Source: Streptomyces chumphonensis
Lineage (GTDB): Bacteria > Actinomycetota > Actinomycetes > Streptomycetales > Streptomycetaceae
Direction: 5' to 3'
Length of the DNA stretch: 64,000 bases
Assembly: GCF_014779715.1 (NCBI RefSeq)
Contig: NZ_JACXYU010000001.1
Coordinates: forward strand, 434,001 to 498,000
Below the pieces are notes generated by a model. That model was not told the origin of the DNA, ran no database searches, and saw only the letters and a program-made list of their open reading frames with translations. Of the stretch, positions 41,933 through 52,841 are shown piece by piece. Numbering within the stretch: position 1 is the first letter of the stretch; every line of letters starts with the position of its first letter. The translations under genes were made by a program, and so were the position numbers.

Positions 41933-43135
41933 TTGAGGATTTCCAAGAAGTACGCGGTCGCCGGTATCGCGGCCGGTGCGGTGCTCGCGATGACGGCTCC
42001 GGTCACCGCCCAGGCGAACGGCTCCGGCGACGCCGAGCGGTACCAGCCGGAAATGATCACGGCACTGGCGGCGTCGCTCGACGTCACCGAGGCCGACGCC
42101 GTGGCCCTGCTCGACGACCAGGCGCAGCAGGAGAGGACGCTGGACTCGCTGGAGGCGAAGGGCCTGGACAGCGAAGGGGCGTTCTTCGACGAACGGGGTG
42201 ACCTCGTCGTCAACGTGGCCGACGCCGCCGCGCGGGACCGGGTCGAGAAGGCCGGGCTCGACGGCCGCATAGCCGAGCACGGCGACGACGTTCTCCGTGA
42301 TGTCATGAGCACGCTAAACGAGGCGGCGACGCAGCGGACCCCCTCGGGCGTCACCGCCTTCGGTGTGGACCTCGCCGACGACGTCGTGACCATCGAGGTG
42401 CGCGACGCCTCCGCCCCGGCCACGCAGGCGTTCCTGAAGAAGGCCGAGAAGTTCGGCGACGCCGTGCGCACCGTCGAGACCGACGAGCGGCTGGAGGCGC
42501 AGACGACGGTCTACCCCGGCAGCGAGATGAACCCGAACAACAACCCCAACAGCTGGTGCTCGGTCGGCTACGGGGCGCGGGACCGCTCCGGGAACCAGTA
42601 CCTGGTCAGCGCCGGTCACTGCATCAGCCCGGACACGGGCCTGTACTTCGACGGCGGCCGGTTCGCCGTCGGCGACCACACGCGCTACAGCCTCGGCACC
42701 CGCAGCGTGGACATGGGCGTCGCCCGGATCGACCGGGGCGACTCCATCGCCACCCAGGTGGGCACCTGGGGCAACGGCTCGAACAAGGCCGTCCGCGGCA
42801 GCCAGCGCGGGAGCGTCGGCTCGACCGTCTGCAAGTCCGGCGCCACCACCGGCTGGACGTGTGGGGAGATCGACTCCTACAACCGGACGGTCACCTACGT
42901 CGACCGCTCGGGCGGCCCCGACACGGTGGTCACCGGCCTCGCGAGCTCCTCGGTCTGCACCGAGGGCGGCGACAGCGGCGGTGCCTACATCTCCGGCGAC
43001 CAGGCCCAGGGCATGACCTCCGGCGGCCCGCTCAACCAGCGGTGCAGCGGAGGTGTCTACGCTTCGGGCAGCTCGTACTTCCAGCCGCTGGACGACGCCC
43101 TGAGCTACTACGGCCTCACCCTCAACACCCACTGA
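41933..43135 (+). CDS. Secreted streptogrisin-type S1 serine protease
   Basis: A 400-residue preproprotease. A signal peptide (KKYAVAGIAAGAVLAMTAPVTAQA) is followed by an alpha-lytic-protease type prodomain (about 30-190, acting as a folding chaperone in the family) and a mature chymotrypsin-like domain beginning near VYPGSEMN. The triad is H229 (SAGHC), D260 (SVDMGVARI) and S348 (EGGDSGGAY), with three disulfide pairs (C209/C230, C300/C310, C342 and the C-terminal NQRCSGG). It is an exported digestive protease. The start is a TTG at 41933 with GAAGGAG 8 nt upstream; no ATG or GTG fits better. Translation of a secreted protease from TTG may limit expression. Confidence 0.92.
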   Translation: MRISKKYAVAGIAAGAVLAMTAPVTAQANGSGDAERYQPEMITALAASLDVTEADAVALLDDQAQQERTLDSLEAKGLDSEGAFFDERGDLVVNVADAAARDRVEKAGLDGRIAEHGDDVLRDVMSTLNEAATQRTPSGVTAFGVDLADDVVTIEVRDASAPATQAFLKKAEKFGDAVRTVETDERLEAQTTVYPGSEMNPNNNPNSWCSVGYGARDRSGNQYLVSAGHCISPDTGLYFDGGRFAVGDHTRYSLGTRSVDMGVARIDRGDSIATQVGTWGNGSNKAVRGSQRGSVGSTVCKSGATTGWTCGEIDSYNRTVTYVDRSGGPDTVVTGLASSSVCTEGGDSGGAYISGDQAQGMTSGGPLNQRCSGGVYASGSSYFQPLDDALSYYGLTLNTH

Positions 43136-43151
43136 TCACCACCGGCGGAAC

Positions 43152-43182
43152 GGGGCGGCCCGCGCAGTGCGCGGGCCGCCCC
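43152..43182. terminator. Terminator of the S1 protease gene
   Basis: A perfect 14-bp stem (43152-43165 with 43169-43182, arm GGGGCGGCCCGCGC) with loop AGT lies 17 bp after the protease stop and before the XRE gene's ribosome site. Confidence 0.8.
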
Positions 43183-43223
43183 TCGCGGCGTTCACCGCCG
43201 CACCGCACCACCCGGAGGAGCCC

Positions 43224-44168
43224 ATGACGTCCGAGACCCACGGCAGGCCGGCAAGCCCCACCACCGGCCGGGCGACGTTCGCGGACGCCTTCCGCGGCGC
43301 GTTGCGGAGCCGCGGACTGACGCTGGAACGCGTCTGCGACCACCTGGCGACGAAGGGCATCAACGTCAGCCCGGCGACCCTGAGCCACTGGCAGCGCGGT
43401 CGCAGCCTGCCCGAACGAGCCCAGTCGCTGCGCGCGCTGCGGGAGCTGGAGAACATCCTCGGCCAGCAGCCCGGCGCGCTGACGTCCCTGCTGGTCGCAC
43501 AGCGCCCGCGCGGTCGGACGCCCCACACCCTGCAGGACGTTCGGGCCTCCCGGCGGCTGTACGGCGCGGACTCCCCGATCGAGCAGCTGCTCGGAGACGC
43601 CTTCGAGCGGTTCAACGCGGACCTCCACGCGCTGTTCCTCCACGAGACGGTCGACATCGACGCCCGGCGCAGGTTGAGCAAGGTCCACGTGACGCAGATC
43701 GTGCGCGCGGTGCGTGAGGGGGCGGACCGGCTGACCGTGGCACACGTCATCGGACAGACGGTCCCGCCCACCCTCCGGGTGAGCGGCGGACGGCTCGGTG
43801 AGGTCCGGTTCGACGGCGACATGAGGTGTCTGATCGCCGAGATCCACTTCGGGCGGGTCCTGGCCAGCAACGAGACGGCGCTCATCGACTACACGGTGTT
43901 CGGCGACGCCCAGGTCGCGGTCGACGACCACTACGAGCGCGGTACCCGGATCAACCTCCGCGAGTACCTCCTGCACGTGCGCTTCCGTCCCGAGGCGCTG
44001 CCGGTGCGCTGCTACCGGTCGTACCGGGAGAACTTCCACACGGCGGTCCGGGAGACCCGCCCCGTCGCCCTGGATGCCTCGCACTCCGTGCACCTCCTGC
44101 CGGGGAAGTGCCCCGTCGGTGTGCACGGCCTCCTCTGGGAGTGGCCGGACCTGCCCCCCGAGGGGTGA
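43224..44168 (+). CDS. XRE-family helix-turn-helix regulator
   Basis: A 314-residue protein. Residues about 17-70 hold a helix-turn-helix: FADAFRGALRSRGLTLERV, then VSPATLSHWQRGRSLP as the recognition segment. The C-terminal 200 residues have no recognised domain; they contain an LGDAFERFNADLHALFLHE helix and a beta-rich section. The ATG at 43224 has GGAGGAG 5-7 nt upstream. It starts 89 bp after the protease gene but behind that gene's terminator, so it is expected to be separately transcribed. It is a plausible local regulator of the protease. There is no obvious effector site. Confidence 0.82.
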   Translation: MTSETHGRPASPTTGRATFADAFRGALRSRGLTLERVCDHLATKGINVSPATLSHWQRGRSLPERAQSLRALRELENILGQQPGALTSLLVAQRPRGRTPHTLQDVRASRRLYGADSPIEQLLGDAFERFNADLHALFLHETVDIDARRRLSKVHVTQIVRAVREGADRLTVAHVIGQTVPPTLRVSGGRLGEVRFDGDMRCLIAEIHFGRVLASNETALIDYTVFGDAQVAVDDHYERGTRINLREYLLHVRFRPEALPVRCYRSYRENFHTAVRETRPVALDASHSVHLLPGKCPVGVHGLLWEWPDLPPEG

Positions 44169-44174
44169 AGGTGC

Positions 44175-44933
44175 CTAGCCCAGGATCAGGGCGGCGGAGG
44201 CGATGACGCCGACGGTGATGATGACCGCGCGCAGGGCCGTCGGGGGCAGTCGGCGGCCGAACCGGGCGCCCAGCGTGCCGCCGATCGTCGCGCCGACGGC
44301 GATGGCCGCGGCGGCCGCCCAGTCGATGTGCGTGACGGCGATGAAGACGACCGCCGCGACGCCGTTCACGATGGACGACAGGACGTTCTTCACGGCGTTC
44401 AGCCGTTGCAGGTCGTCGTCGAGGACGCTGCCGAACAGGCCCATCATGAGCACGCCCTGGGCGGCGCCGAAGTAACCGCCGTACACGCCGGTGCCGAGGA
44501 CGCCGAGCCACAGGGGCACGCCGCCGTCGGCGTCGGCGCCGTCCGGGCGGCGCGAGACCAGCCAGCGGTTCAGGCGCGGTTGGAGCACGACGAGCACGCA
44601 GGCCGTCAGGATCAGGACGGGGACGACGGCCTGGAACGCCTCGGGCGGCAGCTTCAGCAGGAGCAGGGCCCCGATGAGGCCGCCGATCAGGGAGCCCGTG
44701 CCGAAGCGCAGGACGCGGCGGCGCTGGCCCCGCAGCTCCCGCCGGTAGCCCCAGGCGGCGCTGAGCACGCCCGGGACCAGGCCGACGTTGTTGGAGACGT
44801 TGGCGAGCACCGGCGGGTACCCGAACGCGAGGAGCGTCGGGAAGGTGATGAGGGTTCCGGAGCCCACGACGGCGTTGATCCCGCCGGCCGCGACGCCGGA
44901 GGCCGCGATGGCCGTCAGCTCCAGGACGCTCAC
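44175..44933 (-). CDS. TauE/SafE family membrane permease
   Basis: A 252-residue permease with seven to eight hydrophobic helices. The family's repeated signature appears as GGINAVVGSGTLITFPTLLAFGYPPVLANVSNN at the N-terminal half and LGTGVYGGYFGAAQGVLMM at the second (listed here by positions about 18-50 and 145-163). It probably exports sulfite, sulfoacetate or a related small anion (known for the family). The GTG at 44933 overlaps the preceding acetyltransferase stop by 4 bp, giving coupling. The ribosome site is weak (GGACGG). Confidence 0.85.
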   Translation of the reverse strand: MSVLELTAIAASGVAAGGINAVVGSGTLITFPTLLAFGYPPVLANVSNNVGLVPGVLSAAWGYRRELRGQRRRVLRFGTGSLIGGLIGALLLLKLPPEAFQAVVPVLILTACVLVVLQPRLNRWLVSRRPDGADADGGVPLWLGVLGTGVYGGYFGAAQGVLMMGLFGSVLDDDLQRLNAVKNVLSSIVNGVAAVVFIAVTHIDWAAAAAIAVGATIGGTLGARFGRRLPPTALRAVIITVGVIASAALILG

Positions 44934-45454
44934 GACGCCGTCCGCTTGTAGTAGTACGTGGTCGGCCGCAGGACGCCGGCGGGGTCGGCGGCGTAGTCGG
45001 GCACGGTGCCCGCCTCCGTCCAGCCGGCGGCCCGGTAGAGGCGTTCGGCGGGGCTGCCGGTCTCGGTGTCGAGGACGAGCAGGGTGATCCCGGCCTCGCG
45101 GGCGGCGTCCTCGGCGGCCCTCAGCAGGTCGCGGGCGACGCCCCGGCCGCGCGCGTCGGGGTGGACCATGAGCTTCGCCACGTCGGCGCGGTGCCGGCCG
45201 TTGGGCATGCCCCCGGGGGTCAAGGTGATGGTCCCCACGGCGCGTCCGTCCGGCGTGCGGGCCACCCAGACGAGGGCGGCGCCGGCGGTGACGGCGTCGG
45301 CCCGCGCGAGCCACCAGGACCGCGCCTCGGTGTGGGGCAGCGGGGCGAGGAAGCCGACCGAGGCGCCGTCGGCGACCACGTCGACCAGGAGACGGGCGAG
45401 GGTGTCGGCCTCGGCGAGGAGGTCCGACCCGGAGAGCGGCGAGATCGTCGGCAC
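44930..45454 (-). CDS. GNAT family N-acetyltransferase
   Basis: A 174-residue acetyltransferase with the acetyl-CoA loop in VAKLMVHPDARGRGVARDLLRAAEDAAREAG (about 97-127) and a C-terminal TLLVLDTETGSPAERLYRAAGW segment. The conserved R/QxxGxG/A appears as RGRGVA. Its substrate is unknown; the closest-known type includes drug or amine acetyltransferases. The GTG at 45454 has TAGGGT 8 bp upstream and no ribosome site, so a leaderless start is likely. It is the first gene of a two-gene operon with the TauE/SafE permease. Confidence 0.85.
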   Translation of the reverse strand: MPTISPLSGSDLLAEADTLARLLVDVVADGASVGFLAPLPHTEARSWWLARADAVTAGAALVWVARTPDGRAVGTITLTPGGMPNGRHRADVAKLMVHPDARGRGVARDLLRAAEDAAREAGITLLVLDTETGSPAERLYRAAGWTEAGTVPDYAADPAGVLRPTTYYYKRTAS

Positions 45455-45462
45455 GATCAGGG

Positions 45463-45468
45463 ACCCTA
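45463..45468 (-). promoter_or_regulatory. TAGGGT -10 for a leaderless GNAT transcript
   Basis: On the minus strand TAGGGT ends 8 bp before the GTG at 45454, the usual spacing of a leaderless streptomycete promoter. A clear -35 is not visible. Confidence 0.45.
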
Positions 45469-45529
45469 CCGCCCGCCCGCACGGCGCACCGAGGTGACCG
45501 GTGAGTAGCCGGTGCGGTGGGCGCCGTAT

Positions 45530-45544
45530 TGTCGGAGGTCGACA
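45530..45544. promoter_or_regulatory. Candidate GntR-type operator upstream of the FCD regulator
   Basis: TGTCG (45530-45534) and CGACA (45540-45544) are inverted around GAGGT and end 13 bp before the regulator's ATG. The half-site TGTCG..CGACA is like the TnGTnnnACnA patterns of FCD-type GntR proteins, so it may mediate autoregulation and could affect the divergent GNAT gene. Confidence 0.4.
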
Positions 45545-45557
45545 GTTAGGAGCGCCC

Positions 45558-46196
45558 ATGGCACCGCCCGTCGTCCACTCACTGCGGGAGCAGATCCGCG
45601 AGCACATCGTGGAGGGCATCGTCAGTGGCCGGTGGAAGCCGGGCGAGCGGATCGTGGAGCGCCGCATCGCGGTGGAGCTGGAGGTCAGCCAGACGCCGGT
45701 GCGGGAGGCGCTGCGCGAGCTGGAGACGCTGCGGCTGATCGAGTCGGCGCCGAACAAGGGCGTGCGGGTGCGCGCGCTGTCGGCGGCCGACCTGGAGGAG
45801 ATCTACCCCGTGCGGGCGGGCCTGGAGCAGATGGCGGCGGAGCTCGCGGCGCCTCGGCTGGCCCGGGACGTCTCGGCCCTGGAGCCGCACGTCGCCGCGT
45901 TGTACGAGGCGGACCGGGCGGGCGACGGTGAGGCGCAGGTGCGGCACACCGTCGCCTTCCACCGGGAGCTGGTGCGGGCGTCGGGCAACAGCGTGCTGCT
46001 GCACACCTGGGAGTCGCTGGGCATCGAGGTGTGGACCGCGCTGTCGATCCGCTGGCTGGGCACGGTGCAGCAGTCCTACGCCGAGGAGCACGACGCGGTG
46101 GTGGCCGCGTTCCGCCGGGCGGACCCGAACGTCGCGCAGCTGGTGAAGGACCACGTGCTGGGCTGCGCCCCGGCCCCGGGTCGCGACGTCCGCTGA
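45558..46196 (+). CDS. GntR-family regulator with FCD domain
   Basis: A 212-residue regulator. A winged helix (about residues 5-75, RIAVELEVSQTPVREALRELETLRLIE) is followed by an all-helical FCD effector domain (about 85-205) with the metal/carboxylate-binding helix region VRHTVAFHRELVRASGN. Such proteins sense organic acids or sugar acids. The ATG at 45558 has AGGAG 5 nt upstream. Its operator candidate is at 45530-45544. No catabolic operon is next to it; the divergent neighbour is the GNAT-TauE pair. Confidence 0.88.
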   Translation: MAPPVVHSLREQIREHIVEGIVSGRWKPGERIVERRIAVELEVSQTPVREALRELETLRLIESAPNKGVRVRALSAADLEEIYPVRAGLEQMAAELAAPRLARDVSALEPHVAALYEADRAGDGEAQVRHTVAFHRELVRASGNSVLLHTWESLGIEVWTALSIRWLGTVQQSYAEEHDAVVAAFRRADPNVAQLVKDHVLGCAPAPGRDVR

Positions 46197-46225
46197 CGTC
46201 GCGGGCCCGGGGCCCACCTCGCCCG

Positions 46226-48619
<2,394 letters not shown>

Positions 48620-48791
48620 CGTGTCTCCGTACAGGGTGGTGCGGCCCCGGTGGTGTGCCGGAGCGGCTGCGGGCGGTACGTGGGGTTACGGGGTGTCTGC
48701 GGGGGCCGGAGGGCGCGGCCCCGGGGCTGCGGCGGCGGTGCGCCGCGCGGCTCCACGGTAGCCGGGCCGCGTTCGGGCCGCAGGTCGATAT

Positions 48792-48827
48792 CCCCGGGCG
48801 CCGAAGGTCAACCTCCGGCGCCCGGGG
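48792..48827 (-). terminator. Terminator of the VOC-protein gene
   Basis: Arms 48792-48803 (CCCCGGGCGCCG) and 48816-48827 pair over 12 bp and an inner AGG/CCT adds three pairs. It lies 7 bp beyond the VOC gene's stop on the minus strand. The remaining 48620-48791 stretch contains only the promoter region of the UvrA2-like gene. Confidence 0.75.
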
Positions 48828-48833
48828 GCGGGT

Positions 48834-49250
48834 TCAGCGCCGGCCGGCCTGGCTGAAGCGCACCATGTTCCCGGCGGGGTCGCGGAAGGCGCAGTCGCGG
48901 ACGCCGTAGGGCTGGTCGACCGGTTCCTGGAGCACGTCGGCACCGGCGGCGCGGAGGTGTTCGAACGTCGCGTCGCAGTCGTCGGTGGCGAAGATGACGG
49001 CGCGCAGGAGGCCCTTGGCCAGGAGTTCGGCCATGGCCCGCCGGTCGTCGGGCGAGGCGTTCGGGTCGGCCACCGGCGGTTCGAGCACGATGCTGACGTC
49101 GGGCTGCGCGGGGGCGCCGAGGGTCACCCAGCGCATTCCCTCGAAGCCGACGTCGCCCCGGACCTCCAGCCCGAGGGCGTCCCGGTAGAAGGCGAGCGCC
49201 TTGTCGTGGTCGTCGACGGCGATGAAGCACTGCGAAAGGTTGATCTCCAT
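48834..49250 (-). CDS. VOC (glyoxalase/bleomycin-resistance fold) protein
   Basis: A 138-residue VOC-fold protein, two beta-alpha-beta-beta-beta modules: SQCFIAVDDHDKALAFYRDALGLEVR at the N-terminus and VIFATDDCDATFEHLRAAG then RDCAFRDPAGNMVRFSQ at the C-terminus. His and Glu metal ligands are not fully evident, so it may be a binding protein or dioxygenase-like enzyme. The ATG at 49250 starts 5 bp after the AraC gene's stop. A GTG at 49259 would overlap that stop and is less likely. It is probably co-transcribed with the AraC-type regulator. Confidence 0.85.
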   Translation of the reverse strand: MEINLSQCFIAVDDHDKALAFYRDALGLEVRGDVGFEGMRWVTLGAPAQPDVSIVLEPPVADPNASPDDRRAMAELLAKGLLRAVIFATDDCDATFEHLRAAGADVLQEPVDQPYGVRDCAFRDPAGNMVRFSQAGRR

Positions 49251-49255
49251 GCCCG

Positions 49256-49681
49256 TCACGCTACGGGCGGGGGCGTCGTGCGGGCTTCTCCGTTCCTGAC
49301 CGGTCGGGTGTAGACCTTGGCGACGCAGGCCGGGACGGCGGCGCCCTCGGCGTGGTCGCGGGCCCGGTAGGCGCTCGGGGTCTCCCCCACCAGTTCGGTG
49401 AACCGCGAGCTGAAGGAGCCCAGCGAGGTGCAGCCGACGGCGACGCAGACGTCGGTCACGCTCAGGTCGCCCCGGCGCAGCAGCGCCTTGGCGCGCTCGA
49501 TGCGGCGGGTCATGAGGTAGCCGTACGGCGTCTCCCCGAAGGCCGCGCGGAAGCTGCGGGAGAAGTGGCCCGGTGACATGAGGGCGACGCGGGCGAGGGC
49601 GGGGACGTCGAGCGGCTCCGCGTAGTCGCGGTCCATCGCGTCGCGGGCCCGGCGCAGCCGGACCAGGTCGTCCAGGTTCAC
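49256..49681 (-). CDS. AraC-family helix-turn-helix regulator (short)
   Basis: A 141-residue AraC/XylS protein lacking an N-terminal effector domain. Two helix-turn-helix motifs are visible: [33 protein letters not shown] and [34 protein letters not shown] (positions about 28-60 and 77-110). The GTG at 49681 is chosen from homologues that begin [17 protein letters not shown]. Upstream in-frame codons give a Pro/Arg-rich non-coding extension. It probably regulates its downstream partner, the VOC gene, or the divergent aceE gene. Confidence 0.83.
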   Translation of the reverse strand: MNLDDLVRLRRARDAMDRDYAEPLDVPALARVALMSPGHFSRSFRAAFGETPYGYLMTRRIERAKALLRRGDLSVTDVCVAVGCTSLGSFSSRFTELVGETPSAYRARDHAEGAAVPACVAKVYTRPVRNGEARTTPPPVA

Positions 49682-49842
49682 CCGGTCACGATCCCACACC
49701 GGCCCGCCGGGCGGCGGGGCACGCCGGGTCCGCGCGTACCGCGCGGTCCGCGCGGACCCGGCGGGCGAGGGCACCGAGTGCCCGGTTTCGTGGCACGGAA
49801 TGCCGATTTTGGCCCGTGGAACACATTTTCGCACCCCGGGCT

Positions 49843-49871
49843 TTGATCGATCATCGATCGAGGCTTATGGT
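49843..49871 (+). promoter_or_regulatory. aceE promoter with an embedded palindrome
   Basis: TTGATC (49843-49848), 17 bp, TATGGT (49866-49871) lie 80 bp before the aceE ATG. GATCGAT-C-ATCGATC (49845-49859) is a perfect odd palindrome covering the end of the -35 and most of the spacer. This suggests a repressor site. The unit continues GATCGAGG. Confidence 0.55.
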
Positions 49872-49950
49872 CATCGGCGCGGGCTCACCCCTGTCCTGCC
49901 CTGCACCTTTCAGCCCCACCACCGTCCTCATCCCCGGAAGGCGGCCCACG

Positions 49951-52647
49951 ATGACCCGTCCCGTACGCACCCCGGCGAGCGAGCTGGACCAGCTCCCCGA
50001 CCGCGATCCGCAGGAGACCGCCGAATGGCGGGAGTCCCTGGACGCCGTGGCGGCCGAAGCCGGTCCGCGGCGCGCCGCCTACCTGGTGCGCCGGACGGTC
50101 GAGCACGCCCGGCACAGCGGCCTCGCCGTGCCGTCGCTGCTGGAGACGGAGTACGTCAACACCGTCCCCACCGCCGCCGAGCCGGAACTGCCCGGCGACC
50201 CGGAGATGGAGACCCGCATCACGGCCTGGAACCGCTGGAACGCCGCCGCCATGGTGACGCGCGGCAGCCGGTACGGCGTCGGCGGCCACATCGCCACCTA
50301 CGCCTCGGCGGCCTGGCTCTACGAGACGGGCTTCCAGCACTTCTTCCGCGGCAAGGAGGACCCGGAGCGGCACGGCTCCGGTGACCAGCTGTACATCCAG
50401 GGCCACGCCTCCCCCGGGATCTACGCCCGCGCCTTCCTGGAGGGCCGGATCACCGAGGAGAACCTGGACCACTTCCGCCAGGAGGCCGGCGGCAAGGGCC
50501 TGCCGTCCTACCCGCACCCCCGGCGGCTGCCGTGGCTGTGGGAGTTCCCGACCGTCTCGATGGGCCTGGGCCCGCTCTCGGCCGTCTACCAGGCACGGTT
50601 CAACCGCTACCTGGAGCACCGGGGGATCAAGGACACCAGCCGCAGCCACGTCTGGGCGTTCCTCGGCGACGGCGAGATGGACGAGCCGGAGTCGACGGCC
50701 GCCCTCGCCCTCGCGGCGCGCGAGCAGCTGGACAACCTCACCTTCGTCATCAACTGCAACCTCCAGCGCCTCGACGGCCCCGTCCGCGCCAACTTCAAGA
50801 TCGTGCAGGAGCTGGAGGCCCAGTTCCGCGCGGCCGGCTGGAACGTCGTGAAGTCGCTGTGGGGCTCGGCCTGGGACGAGCTCATCGCGCTCGACACCAC
50901 CGGTGCGCTGCTGCGCCGCCTGCGCGAGGTGCCGGACGCGCAGTTCCAGACGTACGCCACCCGCGACGCCGGCTACATCCGCGAGCACTTCTTCGGCGCC
51001 GACCCGGCCCTCGCCGAGCTGGCGAAGCGGCTGTCGGACGCGAAGATCGCCGAGTGCTTCCACACCTCCCGCGCGGGCCACGAGCCGCGCAAGGTGTACG
51101 CGGCCTACCGGGCGGCCGTGGAGCACCGGGGCGCGCCGACCGTCGTCCTGGCCCAGACGGTCAAGGGCTGGACGCTGGGCCCCGGCTTCGAGTCGCGCAA
51201 CGCCAACCACCAGATGAAGAAGCTCTCCGGCAAGGAGTTCCGCGCCATGCGGGACCTGCTGGAGCTGCCGATCCCGGACGCGAAGCTGGACGACGAGCTG
51301 GTGCCCTACGCGCACCCGGGCGCCGACAGCCCCGAGGTGCGCTACCTGCGGGAGCGGCGCGCCGAACTGGGCGGCCCGGCGCCGGCCCGCACGGTCCACC
51401 CGGTGGCGCTGCCGGCCCCGGCCGACCGCCCCTTCGCCGCGCTCGCCAAGGGCAGCGGCAACCAGGAGATCGCCACGACCATGGCGTTCGTCCGGCTGGT
51501 GAAGGACCTGATGCGGGACAAGGAGACCGGCAGACGCTGGGTGCCGATCGTCCCGGACGAGGCGCGCACCTTCGGCATGGAGGCGCTCTTCCCGTCCGCG
51601 GGCATCTACTCCCCGCTGGGCCAGACGTACGAGCCGGTCGACCGCGACCAGCTGATGTACTACAAGGAGGCCAAGGACGGGCAGATCCTCAACGAGGGGA
51701 TCACCGAGGCCGGCGCCATGGCCGACTTCACGGCGGCGGCGACGTCGTACGCCACCCACGGCGAGCCGATGATCCCGTTCTACATCTTCTACTCGATGTT
51801 CGGCTGGCAGCGCACGGCCGACCAGTTCTGGGCGCTGGGCGACCAGCTGGGCCGGGGGTTCGTGGTGGGCGCGACGGCGGGCCGCACGACGCTCACCGGC
51901 GAGGGCCTCCAGCACGCCGACGGCCACTCCCACCTGATCGCGGCGACGAACCCGGCCGCGCTGAACTACGACCCGGCCTTCGCGTACGAGATCGGCGTCA
52001 TCGTCAAGGACGGCCTGCGCCGGATGTACGGGGAGAACCCCGAGGACGTCTTCTACTACCTGACGGTCTACAACGAGCCCAAGCAGCAGCCCGCCATGCC
52101 CGAGGGGGTCGAGGAGGGCATCGTCAAGGGGCTCTACCGCTTCAACCGGGGAAGCGTCCAGAACCCCGAGAACCCCGACGCCGACGTGCCGCGCGTGCAG
52201 CTGCTCGGCTCCGGCACGGCGATCCACTGGGTCCTGGAGGCGCAGCGGCTGCTGGCCGAGGAGTGGGGCGTCGCGGCGGACGTGTGGTCGGCGACGTCGT
52301 GGGGCGAGCTGCGCCGCGACGCGCTGGAGTGCGACGCCGCCGCGCTGCGCGGCGAGGAGCGCACCCCGTACGTCACGCGGGTCCTGCAGGACGCGCCGGG
52401 GCCGGTGCTGGCCGTCAGCGACTGGATGCGGCAGGTGCCGGACCAGATCAGCCAGTGGGTGCCGGGCGACTACTCCTCGCTGGGCACGGACGGCTTCGGC
52501 CTGTCCGACACGCGGGAGAACGCCCGCCGGCACTTCGGCGTGGACGCGCGGTCCGTCACCGTCGCGGCGCTGGCGCGGCTGGCCCGGCGCGGCGAGGTGA
52601 AGCAGGAGACCGTCCGCGAGGCCGCCGAACGCTACGGCCTGGCCTGA
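49951..52647 (+). CDS. aceE: Pyruvate dehydrogenase E1, homodimeric
   Basis: An 898-residue homodimeric AceE-type E1 that decarboxylates pyruvate and acetylates lipoyl-E2. The thiamine-diphosphate motif runs from [11 protein letters not shown] (near 240) to [20 protein letters not shown]. Typical regions include [32 protein letters not shown], the [19 protein letters not shown] segment and [11 protein letters not shown] with its catalytic histidines. The ATG at 49951 has AGGCGG upstream. An in-frame ATG at 49816 adds a non-homologous extension. It works with lpdA and the E2 gene found 12 kb away. A palindrome lies in the promoter. Confidence 0.96.
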   Translation: MTRPVRTPASELDQLPDRDPQETAEWRESLDAVAAEAGPRRAAYLVRRTVEHARHSGLAVPSLLETEYVNTVPTAAEPELPGDPEMETRITAWNRWNAAAMVTRGSRYGVGGHIATYASAAWLYETGFQHFFRGKEDPERHGSGDQLYIQGHASPGIYARAFLEGRITEENLDHFRQEAGGKGLPSYPHPRRLPWLWEFPTVSMGLGPLSAVYQARFNRYLEHRGIKDTSRSHVWAFLGDGEMDEPESTAALALAAREQLDNLTFVINCNLQRLDGPVRANFKIVQELEAQFRAAGWNVVKSLWGSAWDELIALDTTGALLRRLREVPDAQFQTYATRDAGYIREHFFGADPALAELAKRLSDAKIAECFHTSRAGHEPRKVYAAYRAAVEHRGAPTVVLAQTVKGWTLGPGFESRNANHQMKKLSGKEFRAMRDLLELPIPDAKLDDELVPYAHPGADSPEVRYLRERRAELGGPAPARTVHPVALPAPADRPFAALAKGSGNQEIATTMAFVRLVKDLMRDKETGRRWVPIVPDEARTFGMEALFPSAGIYSPLGQTYEPVDRDQLMYYKEAKDGQILNEGITEAGAMADFTAAATSYATHGEPMIPFYIFYSMFGWQRTADQFWALGDQLGRGFVVGATAGRTTLTGEGLQHADGHSHLIAATNPAALNYDPAFAYEIGVIVKDGLRRMYGENPEDVFYYLTVYNEPKQQPAMPEGVEEGIVKGLYRFNRGSVQNPENPDADVPRVQLLGSGTAIHWVLEAQRLLAEEWGVAADVWSATSWGELRRDALECDAAALRGEERTPYVTRVLQDAPGPVLAVSDWMRQVPDQISQWVPGDYSSLGTDGFGLSDTRENARRHFGVDARSVTVAALARLARRGEVKQETVREAAERYGLA

Positions 52648-52658
52648 TCCACGGCCAC

Positions 52659-52699
52659 GCGTGGGGGCCGCGACCGACGCCCGGTCGCGGCCCCCACGC
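52659..52699. terminator. Bidirectional 18-bp terminator hairpin
   Basis: Perfect arms 52659-52676 and 52682-52699 with loop ACGCC lie between convergent aceE and the small transporter-subunit gene. Confidence 0.88.
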
Positions 52700-52703
52700 C
52701 GCG

Positions 52704-52841
52704 TCAGATGGAGTGCTCCTCCGGGGACTCGGGCGGCAGCTCCACCTCCGGGTGGCCGCGCAGCTTGAGGATGGCCAGGGCGAGCCCGCCCCACACGACC
52801 ACGATCGACACGATCAGCATCACGATGGCGCTGGCGGACAT
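52704..52841 (-). CDS. MetS-like small transporter subunit (45 aa)
   Basis: A 45-residue protein with a single membrane helix (AIVMLIVSIVVVWGGLALAIL, residues about 5-25) and a polar tail ending VELPPESPEEHSI. This matches the methionine/alanine import small-subunit type that pairs with NSS transporters such as MetPS. Its ATG overlaps the transporter stop by one base (TGATG), so it is translationally coupled. It is easy to miss because of its size. Confidence 0.85.
   Translation of the reverse strand: MSASAIVMLIVSIVVVWGGLALAILKLRGHPEVELPPESPEEHSI

Noticed and set aside
46197..46225. GGGCCCGGGGCCC-like hairpin between the GntR and UvrA2 genes
   Set aside because: The stems are short and several alternative pairings exist, so no terminator is called.
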